A DNA stretch of 64,000 nucleotides from Rhodamnia argentea. Its lineage: Eukaryota > Streptophyta > Magnoliopsida > Myrtales > Myrtaceae. The position numbers and the translations under genes were made by a program. Location of the stretch: NCBI RefSeq assembly GCF_020921035.1, contig NC_063153.1, positions 9,548,001 through 9,612,000 of the forward strand, given 5' to 3'. The notes beneath the pieces were generated by a model that did no database searches, was not told the DNA's origin, and worked only from the letters and a program-made list of their open reading frames with translations. This document shows positions 49,301 to 60,116 of this stretch, piece by piece (the stretch's first letter is position 1; each line of letters starts with the position of its first letter).

Positions 49301-50647
49301 GCTTGTTATCCTTGTAATTAACTTTGTATGTCTGCCTTTTTAATAGGCCAATGTTGGATGCTCGGATAATTGCCGATGTGAAGGATGCAAAAATGTTTAT
49401 GGAACAAAGGAGGGTAAGCATTTATTGTGGGCAGTTCTTTTTTCTTTTTGAAATGATTGGGTAACTTATGATATTTGAGTTTCCTTTCGTCAGAATAAGG
49501 AAAGAGGAGGGCAAGACATGCCATACTTGAAAGTTTGCTTTTTCTATTCACTAGGAACTAAGAGGCGATCCTTTCTCCATAGTTTCTTCTTTTAAAGTAT
49601 AAACTATGGTTCTTGTCAGATTATTGTGTAACTAGAGAAGTAACAGGCAGCAGAGTTAGTGAGAGAAGCTTCGAGGGCATAAACGATGAGAAGCTGCAAA
49701 CAGTGGCATCTGAGAAAGATCACTTGCGTATGCATACGTATGAGCCTGTCCAGCTAATTCCACAAACACCATCATTGCAGTTTTCGGAGTAAGACTTGCG
49801 ATAGCTTGAAGTCTGACTTCATTCTAGGAACTGAAGGATTGAATCAAGTTTTCTTGAGCTGATCAATCACTTTTTTCATTTTTCCTTCTCCAGCCATGGA
49901 AAGGGTCCTTTGAGATCCCGGCTTTCTACAAGAAACATTATATTGCCTGATTCAGATCATCAGATCTTATCATCATCTGCAAAATCCGGAAGACCTCCAG
50001 GAAGTGTGGATAATAGAGACGTACCACAAGAAAGGCAAAAAGATACTCTGAAACCGGGTTCTTTTAATCAGGTTGCAGATGACAATGATGCAGAAAATGA
50101 GATGGTGGATGAATTCTCCCCTAGACGTGATTCATTGTTGAATTTATGCCGCCTTGCTCCTATATCAAGCCCCCCTATCAAGGCTGGCTTAGCTTCCGAG
50201 TCATCTAAAGCAAAGGATAACATCTGCACTTCAATCATCCCGGCGTTTCCTGGAAATAATCACCGTGCAGGCAACTCTCATCGGTGGCATTCTCCAGTTA
50301 CCCCAGGGACTCAATTAGTTGGTTCCAAATCTTGCGAAGATCCTTTGTCGGGTGTTGCCATTCTGGGAGATGACACGCCTGAAGTATTGAAGGACGATCC
50401 AACCACTGCAAAATCAGTGAAAGTTAGCTCCCCCAGTCGTAAGCGTGTTTCTCCTCCTCACAGTCATCTGCATGGACTTAATACAAGCTCTTCGGTGGCC
50501 TTGAAGAGTGGCCGCAAGTTTATACTGAAGGCAGTTCCGGCTTTCCCTCCTCTCACCCCTTGTATTGGTCCTAAAGGTACTAGCGGCGAAAACAGTCTTG
50601 ATTATCAAGATGATGGCACACCAAATGATAAAACAGACTGTAGATAA
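43354..50647 (+). CDS. TCX2: CRC (tesmin/TSO1-like CXC) transcription factor
   Basis: Eleven exons: 43354-43443, 44559-44713, 44804-45368, 45467-45604, 48004-48671, 48764-48838, 48917-49100, 49169-49267, 49347-49413, 49620-49788, 49894-50647; 987 residues, frame kept throughout. These nuclear proteins bind CHR/TTYGAA-type sites through two Cys-rich CXC modules, often within DREAM-type complexes, and control floral meristem and stomatal-lineage divisions (TSO1, SOL1/TCX3, SOL2/TCX2). CXC1 is near 551-588 ([20 protein letters not shown]), CXC2 near 642-677 ([18 protein letters not shown]), joined by the conserved [10 protein letters not shown] linker. The N-terminus has [20 protein letters not shown], shared by the TSO1/TCX2/TCX3 branch, and [13 protein letters not shown] is the conserved mid-protein block. 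[10 protein letters not shown] stretch is a likely nuclear signal. Which of the three paralogues it corresponds to is not settled. Intron 4 is 2.4 kb; intron 1 carries a TTG run (43482-43503). Confidence 0.92.
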
Positions 50648-52914
50648 GGAGTTAAGGTGAGCAGTCTCTCCTCTCTTTAATTTTACTCATAGTTTTGGGG
50701 GTTGGTTGTTGGAATTTAGCAGTAAGCTGTATCCTTGATGTATCTTTTTGTCGTCAGTTTGTGCAATCATTCTACTTCCTGGGTTTACTCACAGTTAGAT
50801 TTGGCGGATGTGGTCACAAATTCTGCCTTCTTAAGTGAGATACATGGGTCAAACGGAGCATCAATCAGGTTTGGACCCAAAATCCTCAGACCTACGTTTT
50901 CCCCCGCTGTGCATTAACCGTTAATCCATTGCTAACACATATTTGATGTTGGAAATAGGTACATGGAGTTGTGACACCGTTGGAGTGTTTCCTATGGAAA
51001 GAAGATACCGATAAGTGCCGTTGAGTTGTCATAGGGTCTGCTCTCCTCTCGTTTCCTCTTAACTGATTGCCTGGTTGGGACACTGCTCCTTCGTTCACTT
51101 AATCAGTTTCATCCCTGAGAGGGGGTTAAAATTTGTTGTATGTTCTGCTCCACCAGAAGAAGCGAAAAAGGTAGTAATTAGAGTTTTATCTTTTTTTTTT
51201 TTTAAGGTTACTAGGATAATTGCAAGTTTTGTTGTTCATATGTACAGCTATATGTGCCCTTAATCTGGATGCATATGGTCTTCTCTTTAGGTATGAATCG
51301 TTAGGTTATTTTCCTGCATATGCAGTTGCCTTTTTAGTAATTCGCCACTTTCTGTTTTCACCTCGCCAGGCATCAATGAAGTGGCTTAGGCCTGATCTAA
51401 TGGCTTTGGATATTAAATGCAATAAGACTTGCACGAGGGGTAATGTTTGGGTTGTTCCCTTAGTGATCAAGCCCATGGTCATTTGTATCGTGTGATCTGA
51501 TAGGAGAGTAAGAAAATGATTAGGTACTTCATGTGCAGCATATTTGAGATTGTCCCATCAAATTGTTTGGAAAGCATTTTCTTGAAAACGATCATTTGTT
51601 TCTTTACAAAAATAAATAAACACAAGTATGTTCATCATGCATGAAAATGTTAATTGACTGCTTAGCGATCATTTTTTCGTCTATCATATTCTGGGCCGCT
51701 TTTGGACCAATGGTCCACCTTTGGGCCTACATGCCAATTTCTTTTTTCGGTCCTTAACTGATAGGCAGTAATTTTTTGCCTAAACTGGACTGTGAAAACC
51801 CAAAAGTGGGCTTTAATAGGTAAAGGGCCAAGTCAGATGCTCATTTGAGGCCCGTGAGCTCACGAATAAAAAATTACCTTGGGCTTCAAGGCCCTTGGGC
51901 GGGATAGTTGCGCACAGCCTCGGTGGGCCTTCATGGACAGTGTATTTGGGCCTTAGACGACGAAGTCAGTGTCTGCCGTCACCAGGCCGGATATTTTGGG
52001 CCTCAATTGGACTAACGAAACCCAAAAGTGATAGGGCATTTTGGTACTTGACTGGACCCACCATCCCATAAATGGGCCCATCCTCTGCCCAGTTGTGCAG
52101 AAGGCCCATTTTAAGGCCCATGGGCCGGATACGATAGTACCATGTTTAGTGGGCCACATGGACAATGCCCAAGTTGGTGGCCCATTTAAGGCTAATGGGC
52201 CCGGTTTTTGGGCTGATTGGGTCCACGAATCCAAGACAATGGGCCCGTCACAAGTGTTCGCCTTGGGTTTAAGGCTTACATTGAATCATTTCCGAATTCG
52301 AAAATTATTAACATGGGCCGGATTTTAGCCCTTTTTGTGCTGAGGAAGCCTAAATGGGTGCAGGCACATGTGGAGGCATGGGCCAGATATGTAGGCCTGT
52401 TGGGCCCAGGAATCCAAAAGGCCAGTCTTTGGTGTGCTCCTTGGGCTGAAGGCCTATTACCAAGGCCCATGGACCGGATAAATGGCCCGTCTTTGGTCTA
52501 TGCCTTGGGCTGAAGGCCTATTATTGAGGCCCATGGACAGGATAAAATCAAATAAATTCATTTCAATCCAAAGACAAGCTTTGAAAGAGAGATTCCAACA
52601 AAGGCAAAACTTACCCCACACCGTTTCTTTACATTACGTAGTTTTCTTCCACCAATGAGTGTTTTGAGATTGGATTTCTAACACTGACAAAGCTTGTGAT
52701 CTCCTCACTTTCAAGCTAAGTTGACTGGGGACAATAAAACGCTAATTAACTTTTTCCTTTTTAACTTTAGATAAAGGTATTAACTAATGGACCTCTATAT
52801 ATCAATGATGCCTCGCTTGCTCAGCCGGACTTCGGGTGGTGCACAAAAACTGTGCCAGATCTACAAAGGAAAAAGAATCGGACACAAGAAAACATTAGTT
52901 ACCACGCCAGTCTT
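50648..52914. other. Spacer downstream of the TSO1-like gene
   Basis: The first several hundred bases are probably the 3' untranslated region. From about 51690 it becomes the GGCCCA-rich block described separately. No gene is supported. Confidence 0.5.
51690..52540. repeat. Block crowded with GGCCCA/TGGGCC motifs
   Basis: By eye about 18 GGCCCA or TGGGCC hexamers fall in roughly 850 bp, in both orientations, often within longer degenerate phrases such as 'gccttgggctgaaggcctatta..aggcccatgga', which recurs at 52434-52476 and 52500-52538. It looks like a decayed repeat with diverged ~65-bp units. Confidence 0.6.
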
Positions 52915-55900
52915 CTGGGTGAGGTACATACTGGTGATTCTATTTCCTGTGAAACATGACCGGCTTTGCTTTCACCTGCCGGTTTTCAGCGTCGACTTTG
53001 TTGCCACTTGAAACAGTTTGAATGTTCTCCACACAAGCTTCATCAAAACAACAGACAAGCGACAAGATTAGCAGCACAATATGGGCAAGAATAAGAGACG
53101 CAATAAACTTTAGCTTCGACAGCGCAACAGCAGAGATCCCGATGCCATGTTGGAACAATTCTCGTCTGTCAGACGTGCAGCGACATCAAAGATGATAACG
53201 GCACACTCCTCCGGGTACACTGCACATGAAAAGAATCATATTTGCGTGGTGCAATGGAAAAATGAATCCCATGATTAACTAGATGAACTGGAAGCAGAAA
53301 AAATGCCAAAAATATGCCAGACAAGAAATCTTCAAGGGTATAAAGCAATCTAGTGATATTGCCAGTGAAGTGACCAACTGTGAGGCAACATAAGTCACCT
53401 AAATCGTAGTTAATACAGAATGAGGTTGTCAATTCACAAGGAAGAAGAGCAGGAGTGAAAGAATTAACCAATGTTGAACAACGTGCTAGCTAATACATGA
53501 ACAGAATATACTTTTAATTTTTGTAGTGATCATACTGAGCGCCCAAGTTTGCCCTTTAGAGATAGGAGTGCAACAAAAAGTCTTCAAAAGAGGTGTCGGA
53601 TGCCTCAAACTCATCCGGAGTTGGAGAAAATAAGAAAAAGAAAACTTTCTCAACAGGAATGCATAAAAAAACTGCCCTTCCATATAGATCGTCGTGGCAT
53701 GAACTTTGTTAATTGATTCCTATTCCTAACTAACTCCTCTTCCTATTTATTGATCTCGACTAGTTCCAGAAAATCGGACACTACCTCGGCCCAGCATGTT
53801 GAGACTAGAGCGTGACTTGAGAGCGAATTCTTAAAAAATCACATTTTCTCGTTGGGGTTCTTCGGAGCTTCCCCGTTCATCCGCCACGTTGTTTTTTCCT
53901 TATCTGAAATCTTGCATTTGCTTCAAAGTCTAGTGTGCATTGGTTGCATGACCCGGTCCCCCATCATTGGAAACTAACAAAATCCAGCCAATTCCTTCCA
54001 GGCTTACTCAAATAGGGGACAGGGGTGGAGTGTAGGGGAAAGATTGGTACATGCTGACGTCTCGAAGTGCTTCACTTTCTATGGTTAGGAAGCAACATCT
54101 GATTAGGCCAAAGAAAGTTTGATCAAATACTGACTCAGCCTCCGCGAAAGCGGATTGATCATCTATGGAAAAAAGATGAAGCTATAGCAAGATTTCCTAG
54201 CAACGTCTAATGGAAAGGCAGGAACTCAAACCCAATGCCCCCACCACTTCATTTTAACAAGACAGTCTACAACTGTATTTAGTAGTATCATTACAGAGCT
54301 CCATACAAAGTTGACTATCACATAGTTCTACGTGCATACTTTATTACCTATTGAACAAAGAAATTTGGACTTGATTGTGGACAACCAAGCAGTTACCCGG
54401 AGAATAATGATAAGCAAGTTCAAGAATCTCCGGTTCTAAAAGAATTTTCTCTCTTCAGAATCCAAAACCTCCACTTATATTGATGCTTACCCTACTTAGA
54501 AAGCTCACACTAGTTCTCCTTGCCATGTAAGCATCTCACTATCTAATTGGATACAACATTGATTCTTGCATACTTAGAGTAGGAGCAAAGCAGCAATGAA
54601 GAATTATTTGTTTGTTAGATTGGTGTCTCTTTTTGGTGTTGTCCAGCTTAAATCCCCCAAGTCCTAAACAAACATAATGTGATCAAATAAATAGATCCAA
54701 ACCTAATTTCGCGCATCATAATGCCAAACATTTCAATGCAGATTCTAAGAACATAAAAAACTACACAGCCATGACATACTTCTCCAGAAATAAAGTACAT
54801 GATGGCTTGCAAATGATCATTCAGTGATATCATTGTACAGCAAGAATACTAAGCTAAAAAGATAACTAACATGATTGTACATCAGTAAAGATAGCAAAGA
54901 ACGCAAATTAAATTAAATTAAATTAAATTTTTTTACGAAAAGAACTAACATTGAGCGTGTTACCTTTTCTTTGTTCCTTTTCCATAGAACCAGCTTTATG
55001 ATGATCCAGAAAGAGCACCTGATGAAACCAGTAATAGTCATGGATGTAAAAAGGGAGTTTGCAAGTGTCCATTTCAACAAAGTGGTGTAAATCATTTGAA
55101 CTGATTCATTTTATTATATTAGAGACAATTGCTTCCACCACATCTAGCACAAAAAGTGTCCAAATGGGATTATTACCAAGCAGAAAAACACAAAGAAACC
55201 ACATTATATACATGGAACAACACAGAACATATCTTAAAATTCAACACGGAAAGGAAAAAGTGCGTACTAGTAACCATCTCAGAGGCCACCAAACTTTTCT
55301 TGACCAGCAGTGTCCAAGCAGTTAAACCTGATCTTCCCACAGTTTGTGAAGAAGGTCAGAGGGCCAACTTCCACGCCAATAGTAGCTGTAGCCACAATTA
55401 TGAGCCATGAGAGACCATTAATGTATAAAACAAAAGAAAAAGATCTGTGCCTATAACATTCGATGACCTGTGCATGAAATATCCAACTAGCGCACTCAAG
55501 TGCAGATATAAAAGCAATCTGAATGGAAACTGCATCAAGCAATTTAAAAAAAAAAAAAAGGGACACTGTGAGTATCTTTCTTACGTTCAACATAATCAGA
55601 CATGTAACCAGAAAAACAGCACACACCTTGCCCAACTAAACTGGTTGGCTATCTCACAGTTAATGTGTCAAATGAACAGGTTATACAAGGCACTAATTTC
55701 TCGAGCAATAGAATTGTCAAAGACAGCTCAGGCCTGGATCCGTGCTATCAAGCCTAACCTCTGAATCAGACATACAATAACATCTCACCAGCACAATTTC
55801 ATCATCTATCACCAGAACAACAGAAAAGAGCAGACCACATGTTTGTCCCATCATTAGCCCTACTTCTAGATATGAGATCCTTCAGTCTCGCAACTATCAT

Positions 55901-56350
55901 CACAAACACTGCTTTCACCATGAAAAACATCATAGGTGAAACAAATGTCACAACTTACCTAATCAACACCGAAAACGATAAAAGACACTAGCCCCTTCAT
56001 CTCCATGACTAGAACAACGGACACGTATGACAACGAAAGCATCATATGCGCGATTTCTTCCTCCATTTCGTTCAGTAGAGGCGCACCGCAGTTTCTATTG
56101 CATCGCAAACAAATGCGAACTCTAAAACCAGAGAGAGAGAGGGACGCAATGTGCGTACCAGTACCGCCATTGCCAACAACGACAACCTTAAAGCTCGGAT
56201 TATTCACCGACGGCCGCTTCGGAAGAGCCTGGAACAAGTGCAAACCCGATCGCGATGATCGCATCGATCAGATCGTGCCGACGCGCTCCTACGGAAATCA
56301 AGAAACCAAAGAGAGAACAAGCGCGAGACCGAGACTCACCGTTCTACCAT
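52915..56350 (-). pseudogene. Ran GTPase pseudogene with introns retained
   Basis: Ran is the small GTPase of nuclear transport. Three pieces remain on the minus strand. A start codon at 56350-56348 is directly followed by a GT donor, and 56228-56159 encodes ALPKRPSVNNPSFKVVVVGN then GGTG; an intron right after the ATG, as in plant Ran genes, is preserved. The exon with the P-loop lysine and switch I is not found. The next piece (55385-55267) keeps its acceptor and reads [12 protein letters not shown] through [11 protein letters not shown], then has TGA (55281-55279) and TAG (55269-55267) where the family has coding codons. A third piece (about 53045-52940) reads SGNKVDAENRQVKAKPVMFH, then a stop. 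About 2.2 kb separates pieces two and three. Retained introns show it came from DNA duplication, not retroposition. It cannot produce a working GTPase. Confidence 0.85.
53060..55260. other. Non-coding stretch inside the Ran pseudogene
   Basis: Lies where introns and missing exons of the Ran copy would be. I found no further Ran-like peptide and no other gene. A short (AAATT)n run occurs at 54905-54930. Confidence 0.4.
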
Positions 56351-56647
56351 GTACGGCTTCGTTGCAGAGAAACCCTTTCAGGGTTTGGGAGGAGCAAGAA
56401 TCAAGAGAGAAGGCACTCGCGATCCACTAATCTTCCTCGTGTTGTGAGCTCTGCGAGAGAGTGCAACTCAACAAGCGAAGAGGGGCGTGTATTGAAGTAG
56501 CAGATCGAGCGTCCACGTGGCGGTCATTTGAAATATTCCTTCTCGATTAATTTTTGCATAATCTTCATGTAAATTAACCATTATCTTTGTAATTAACTCT
56601 CACCGTGATTAGAAGAGTTGATAACCTTTCTAATCATAATCTACAAA

Positions 56648-57930
56648 GGGTTAGTACCAAGAAAAATCTTAGACCAATGATAAATTTACCCAAAATTAAT
56701 TTTTTGATCTCCGTAAATTCTAAATCGGTAAACTTATGACATATTTACCTTTCATTAGCTTCTATCATATGTTGCCGCTAAATTGTTGACTTCGATGTCG
56801 CGTGGCAAGTCCACGTGGATCAATTAATGGGTTAATGCCACCTAAACTCCTAACTAGTACAGCTTTCATAAATTTACCACGAACTAATTTTTGGATTACC
56901 AAAAACTTCAAATTGATACACCCTTGACACATTTATCCTTCGCTAGATCTAGTGAGAACTCTAGATCGTCTTCCTCTTCATCGAGTCCTTCATTGTTGTC
57001 TTTTTGTCTAAGTTCTTGGAAATTGCGAAGTGAGAACTCTTTAGTGACATTTTTAGTAACTCTAGTAGTACTCTTGACAAAATGGCTCGACCAAGTACCA
57101 GTATATGGCCTAATCATGCATAATATGGCATCTCGTGTAACAACATTAACGATGGATTAAGCCCTTGCGAGTTTTACTTGACCTTATGTCAATACCGTAC
57201 GTTCAAGGTGAGCATAAATAATGTCTTTTCACATGTGTAATGTAGTAATTTTCAGAATCTCGACCCCATTCAAAAGAGGGCATTGAGCATTTGAGGTGAT
57301 AACTTTTCTTAATAAATCTAGATGGATGAACGACGAAGCAATCGGACCGAGTTGTGATGTGCAATCAAGTTTATTTTCTAGATTTCTCTAAATCTCCGCT
57401 ATTTCATCGATACCGGATTTTTTTTTTCTTTCTAATTAGCTACAAAATTTTACTAGCAAGAAAAAGACTTTGCTATTAAAGTAAAATAAGTGCGACCATG
57501 GTCGAGCCATTTTGTCAATAGTATTACTAGAGTTATTAAAAGTGTCCCTCAAAGGTTCTTACTAAATGGTGTTCACAATTTCCACGACCTTAGACAAAGA
57601 CGACGAAGAAAAGAAAGATGATCCAGAGTTCTTGCTAAAATTAAAGATAAAATTTGACGGAAGCTAATGGAGGGCAAAGGTGTTGCGCGCGTACTAGTCT
57701 GGGATTTTGGTGACCTAAAAATTAGTTTGAAGTAAATTTGTTATACTGGTGTACCCCGTTTGAGGTTTTTGGTGATATTAACTCGCTAATTGATTCACGT
57801 GGTATCGACACATGGACTTGCCTCTTGGCATCCGAGTCAATAATTTAACAGCAATATCTAACGGAAGCTAACTAAGGATATATATGTCACTAGTGTATCA
57901 ATTTAGGTTTTCGCGTGATATTAATTCTTT
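56648..57930. mobile_element. Long-arm inverted-repeat (foldback) element, ~1.28 kb
   Basis: Left arm 56648-57096 and right arm 57494-57930 are inverse copies. Shared landmarks are CCACGTGGATCAATTA, 'gttaat..cacc', 'tcattagcttc', 'gtctaagttcttggaaatt', 'aactctagtagtact' and TTGACAAAATGGCTCGACCA, each found reversed on the other side in the expected order. The loop is about 395 bp (57097-57493). There is no transposase frame. Terminal 'ttaatatcac' sequence resembles the element at 1261-1795. Confidence 0.72.
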
Positions 57931-59105
57931 ACAAAAATATCAAAATAATTAGTCCGGGTCAAGATTAATTTGAAAAGGGAACAGACCTTGCCCATTAAGC
58001 CGGTCGGTACCATTCTATTTTGGTTACAAATGGGTTGGGGATCCACAATTAAAATTCAAAGTCTTGAAAATATTGAAATTTTACAAATAGTCCGGGATGT
58101 CTAAATTTCAAGCCAAAATAGGACGGAATGAGACATAATAAAAAATTTAGGGATTTTGTTATATCCTATGCACAATTGGTGAATTGCTGTAATTAGCCGC
58201 ATATATACAATGATCACGTCCATTGTTTGCTGTGAGCATCGTATCAGTATAATTTCCTTGGTAGATATCTCACGACTCACTACCAAGGAAATTACAATGG
58301 GCATAACCTCTACTGATCAATCCCTTATTACTATACAATCTGAACCTTAAATAGCAAAGGGGCTCATCATAGCATTTTAGAGCCACAGGTTTGACTATGA
58401 TAAAAAATGTAAATGAGTTATACCAATATCGATGAGGTAAATCAGCTACCGAATGTCGAATCTAGTAAGAAAGAGAAGACATGACATTCGTCTTCACTAT
58501 TCCAAAAAGTATAGTACTTCGACTCTTTCGTCTACTTCATTTTGTATACTTATTTTTGTTTCCTTCTTCCTTTTTTTCTTTTTATCGCCTTCCATCATTC
58601 CTTAATGGAAATCTAGTTAAATAATTGACTATACCAGGATATCTAAAAGAATAATATAGCTAAAAGATGTAATAAATAGATACTATATATGTAGAATATC
58701 TACTATAGAATAGAAAGATTTTGGAATTTTATTTCTTATATTGAAATCCATATGTTTTTTACATTTGATAATTTTATTTTTATTTTTATAGATTTTAATA
58801 AATTTTTTACCCCGAGAAAAATAATTTTATCCTATAGAAATAAAAAAAGTCTTATCCATCTTTGTCTCATCTCTCCCTTGGGATATTTTTATTTGAGTTA
58901 TATCTCTCTTATATCCGACCTTATCCCTGTCTTTGCGTAAACTAAACATATGATATGTTAACATTTTATCCAATCCCGACTTTTGTTCTGGCTAACAAAT
59001 GTAGTCTCAATAGTTCCCTTCTAATTCAAATGACCAAAATTATCGATATTATACTGTATAGAAAACAAATCCATGCTTAATTTCTACCTAAATAACTTTA
59101 ATTAG
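57931..59105. other. AT-rich spacer before the LTR retrotransposon
   Basis: No gene is seen. A perfect short hairpin lies at 58250-58294. The stretch 58620-58960 is very AT-rich and resembles decayed repeat. Confidence 0.45.
58250..58294. repeat. Perfect 15-bp hairpin
   Basis: TAATTTCCTTGGTAG at 58250-58264 is matched by CTACCAAGGAAATTA at 58280-58294 with a 15-nt loop. The outer heptamers ATCAGTA (58243-58249) and TACTGAT (58311-58317) also pair. Confidence 0.8.
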
Positions 59106-59425
59106 TGTTGACACTTAAAATAATCCAAGGGAGACTCGTGACAAGCACGTGAGGAAGCGATAATCAGCTACGGGAAGGGACACCGAAGCGGGGAATGTAT
59201 CAATCAGAAAGGTGCCACGTGTCGGGGTAAATTCTGGCGCCACTTCCTTCTAGAACAAGAAAAGCGCGCGGAGGGAGGCCACAATCGAAGCGGTTGGCGG
59301 TAATCCCCACGAGGTAAAAAGAAAAGGCGCGAAGACTGGGAAACCGTCATCCACGTGGCTTATAGAAAAGAGCAAAGCGTGGGGCCAAAGGAAGAAATCG
59401 CTCGGCGGTTACCAAAGAGCTTGCC

Positions 59426-59433
59426 TATAAATA
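59426..59433 (+). promoter_or_regulatory. LTR TATA box
   Basis: TATAAATA at 59426-59433, inside the LTR and preceded by a GC-rich, G-box-like (CCACGTGG) upstream region. Transcription would start near 59460. Confidence 0.6.
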
Positions 59434-59554
59434 CCTCGCAATAGCAAGATACACGTACACACACAACAAATCCAAAACACTTGCATTTTCAAACTAGCTC
59501 TTAGCTCTTAACCTTTAGCCTTTAGCCTAGCCCAATTGTAGTTTTCGGATCCCC

Positions 59555-59795
59555 GTCGTCGATTCAATTCCGACGAGTATCATATCCAGAGTTAGGTGTC
59601 GTCGATTAGATTCCGGCATCTACTCATTAGGTTCAATGCCGTTGATTAAATTCCGGTGTTGCACCCTTCACCCATCTTGTCCAAGGCCGTCGATTCAATT
59701 CCGGTATTGTGTCCTACAATCCCCCGTCCAATCTTGTTGATTAAATTCCAGCATTGTGTCCTATATCATCTCCCGATCCCGTCGATTCAATTCCA
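59555..59795 (+). repeat. Six ~45-bp tandem units within the LTR
   Basis: GTCGATTCAATTCCG or close variants (GTTGATTAAATTCCG) occur six times at intervals of about 41-48 bp, starting near 59557, 59601, 59642, 59689, 59736 and 59778. They lie downstream of the TATA box, so they would be in the transcript leader. Confidence 0.75.
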
Positions 59796-60071
59796 GGGTC
59801 ACGTCGAAAGTTGTCACATACTGTTACTATTGCATATTGGGCCATCGAAGTTGTCGAAAGCCCGTTTGTAACGCGCCATTTTGTGTAAATCTACCGCATT
59901 TGACACTCTCTGTCCAAAACCGACCTAGAGCTCCTTTTCGGAAAACGAACGGATTAAGTTCGATAAAAGATTCCCGCGTAAGTAACCCTCTTTGGGCCAA
60001 AGTCAATTTGGGCCTAGAACCCATAACCGGCAAAGCCCCGTCGAAGGATTTCAACGCGCAACAATCTTTTT

Positions 60072-60090
60072 TGGCACGCCTGGTGGGACC
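60072..60090 (+). other. Primer-binding site
   Basis: TGGCACGCCTGGTGGGACC starts with the TGG that complements a tRNA 3' CCA and lies 8 nt past the LTR. The priming tRNA was not identified. Confidence 0.6.
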
Positions 60091-60116
60091 ATTGGTGTCG
60101 GTTCGAGAGAAGTGCT

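Larger units (their letters stand above)
59106..60063 (+). repeat. 5' LTR of a Ty3/Gypsy retrotransposon
   Basis: 958 bp bounded by TGTTG at the left and CAACA at the right, the expected TG...CA inverted ends. It is followed after 8 nt by a primer-binding site. It contains a TATA box and six diverged ~45-bp units around GTCGATTCAATTCCG. The 3' LTR is outside the window, so the boundaries rest on the termini and the PBS spacing alone. Confidence 0.8.

Noticed and set aside
54905-54930. (AAATT)n run as a functional site
   Set aside because: A short simple repeat in AT-rich DNA with nothing else around it.
58250-58294. Hairpin as a microRNA precursor
   Set aside because: The stem is 15 bp with a 15-nt loop, too short for a plant miRNA/miRNA* duplex.
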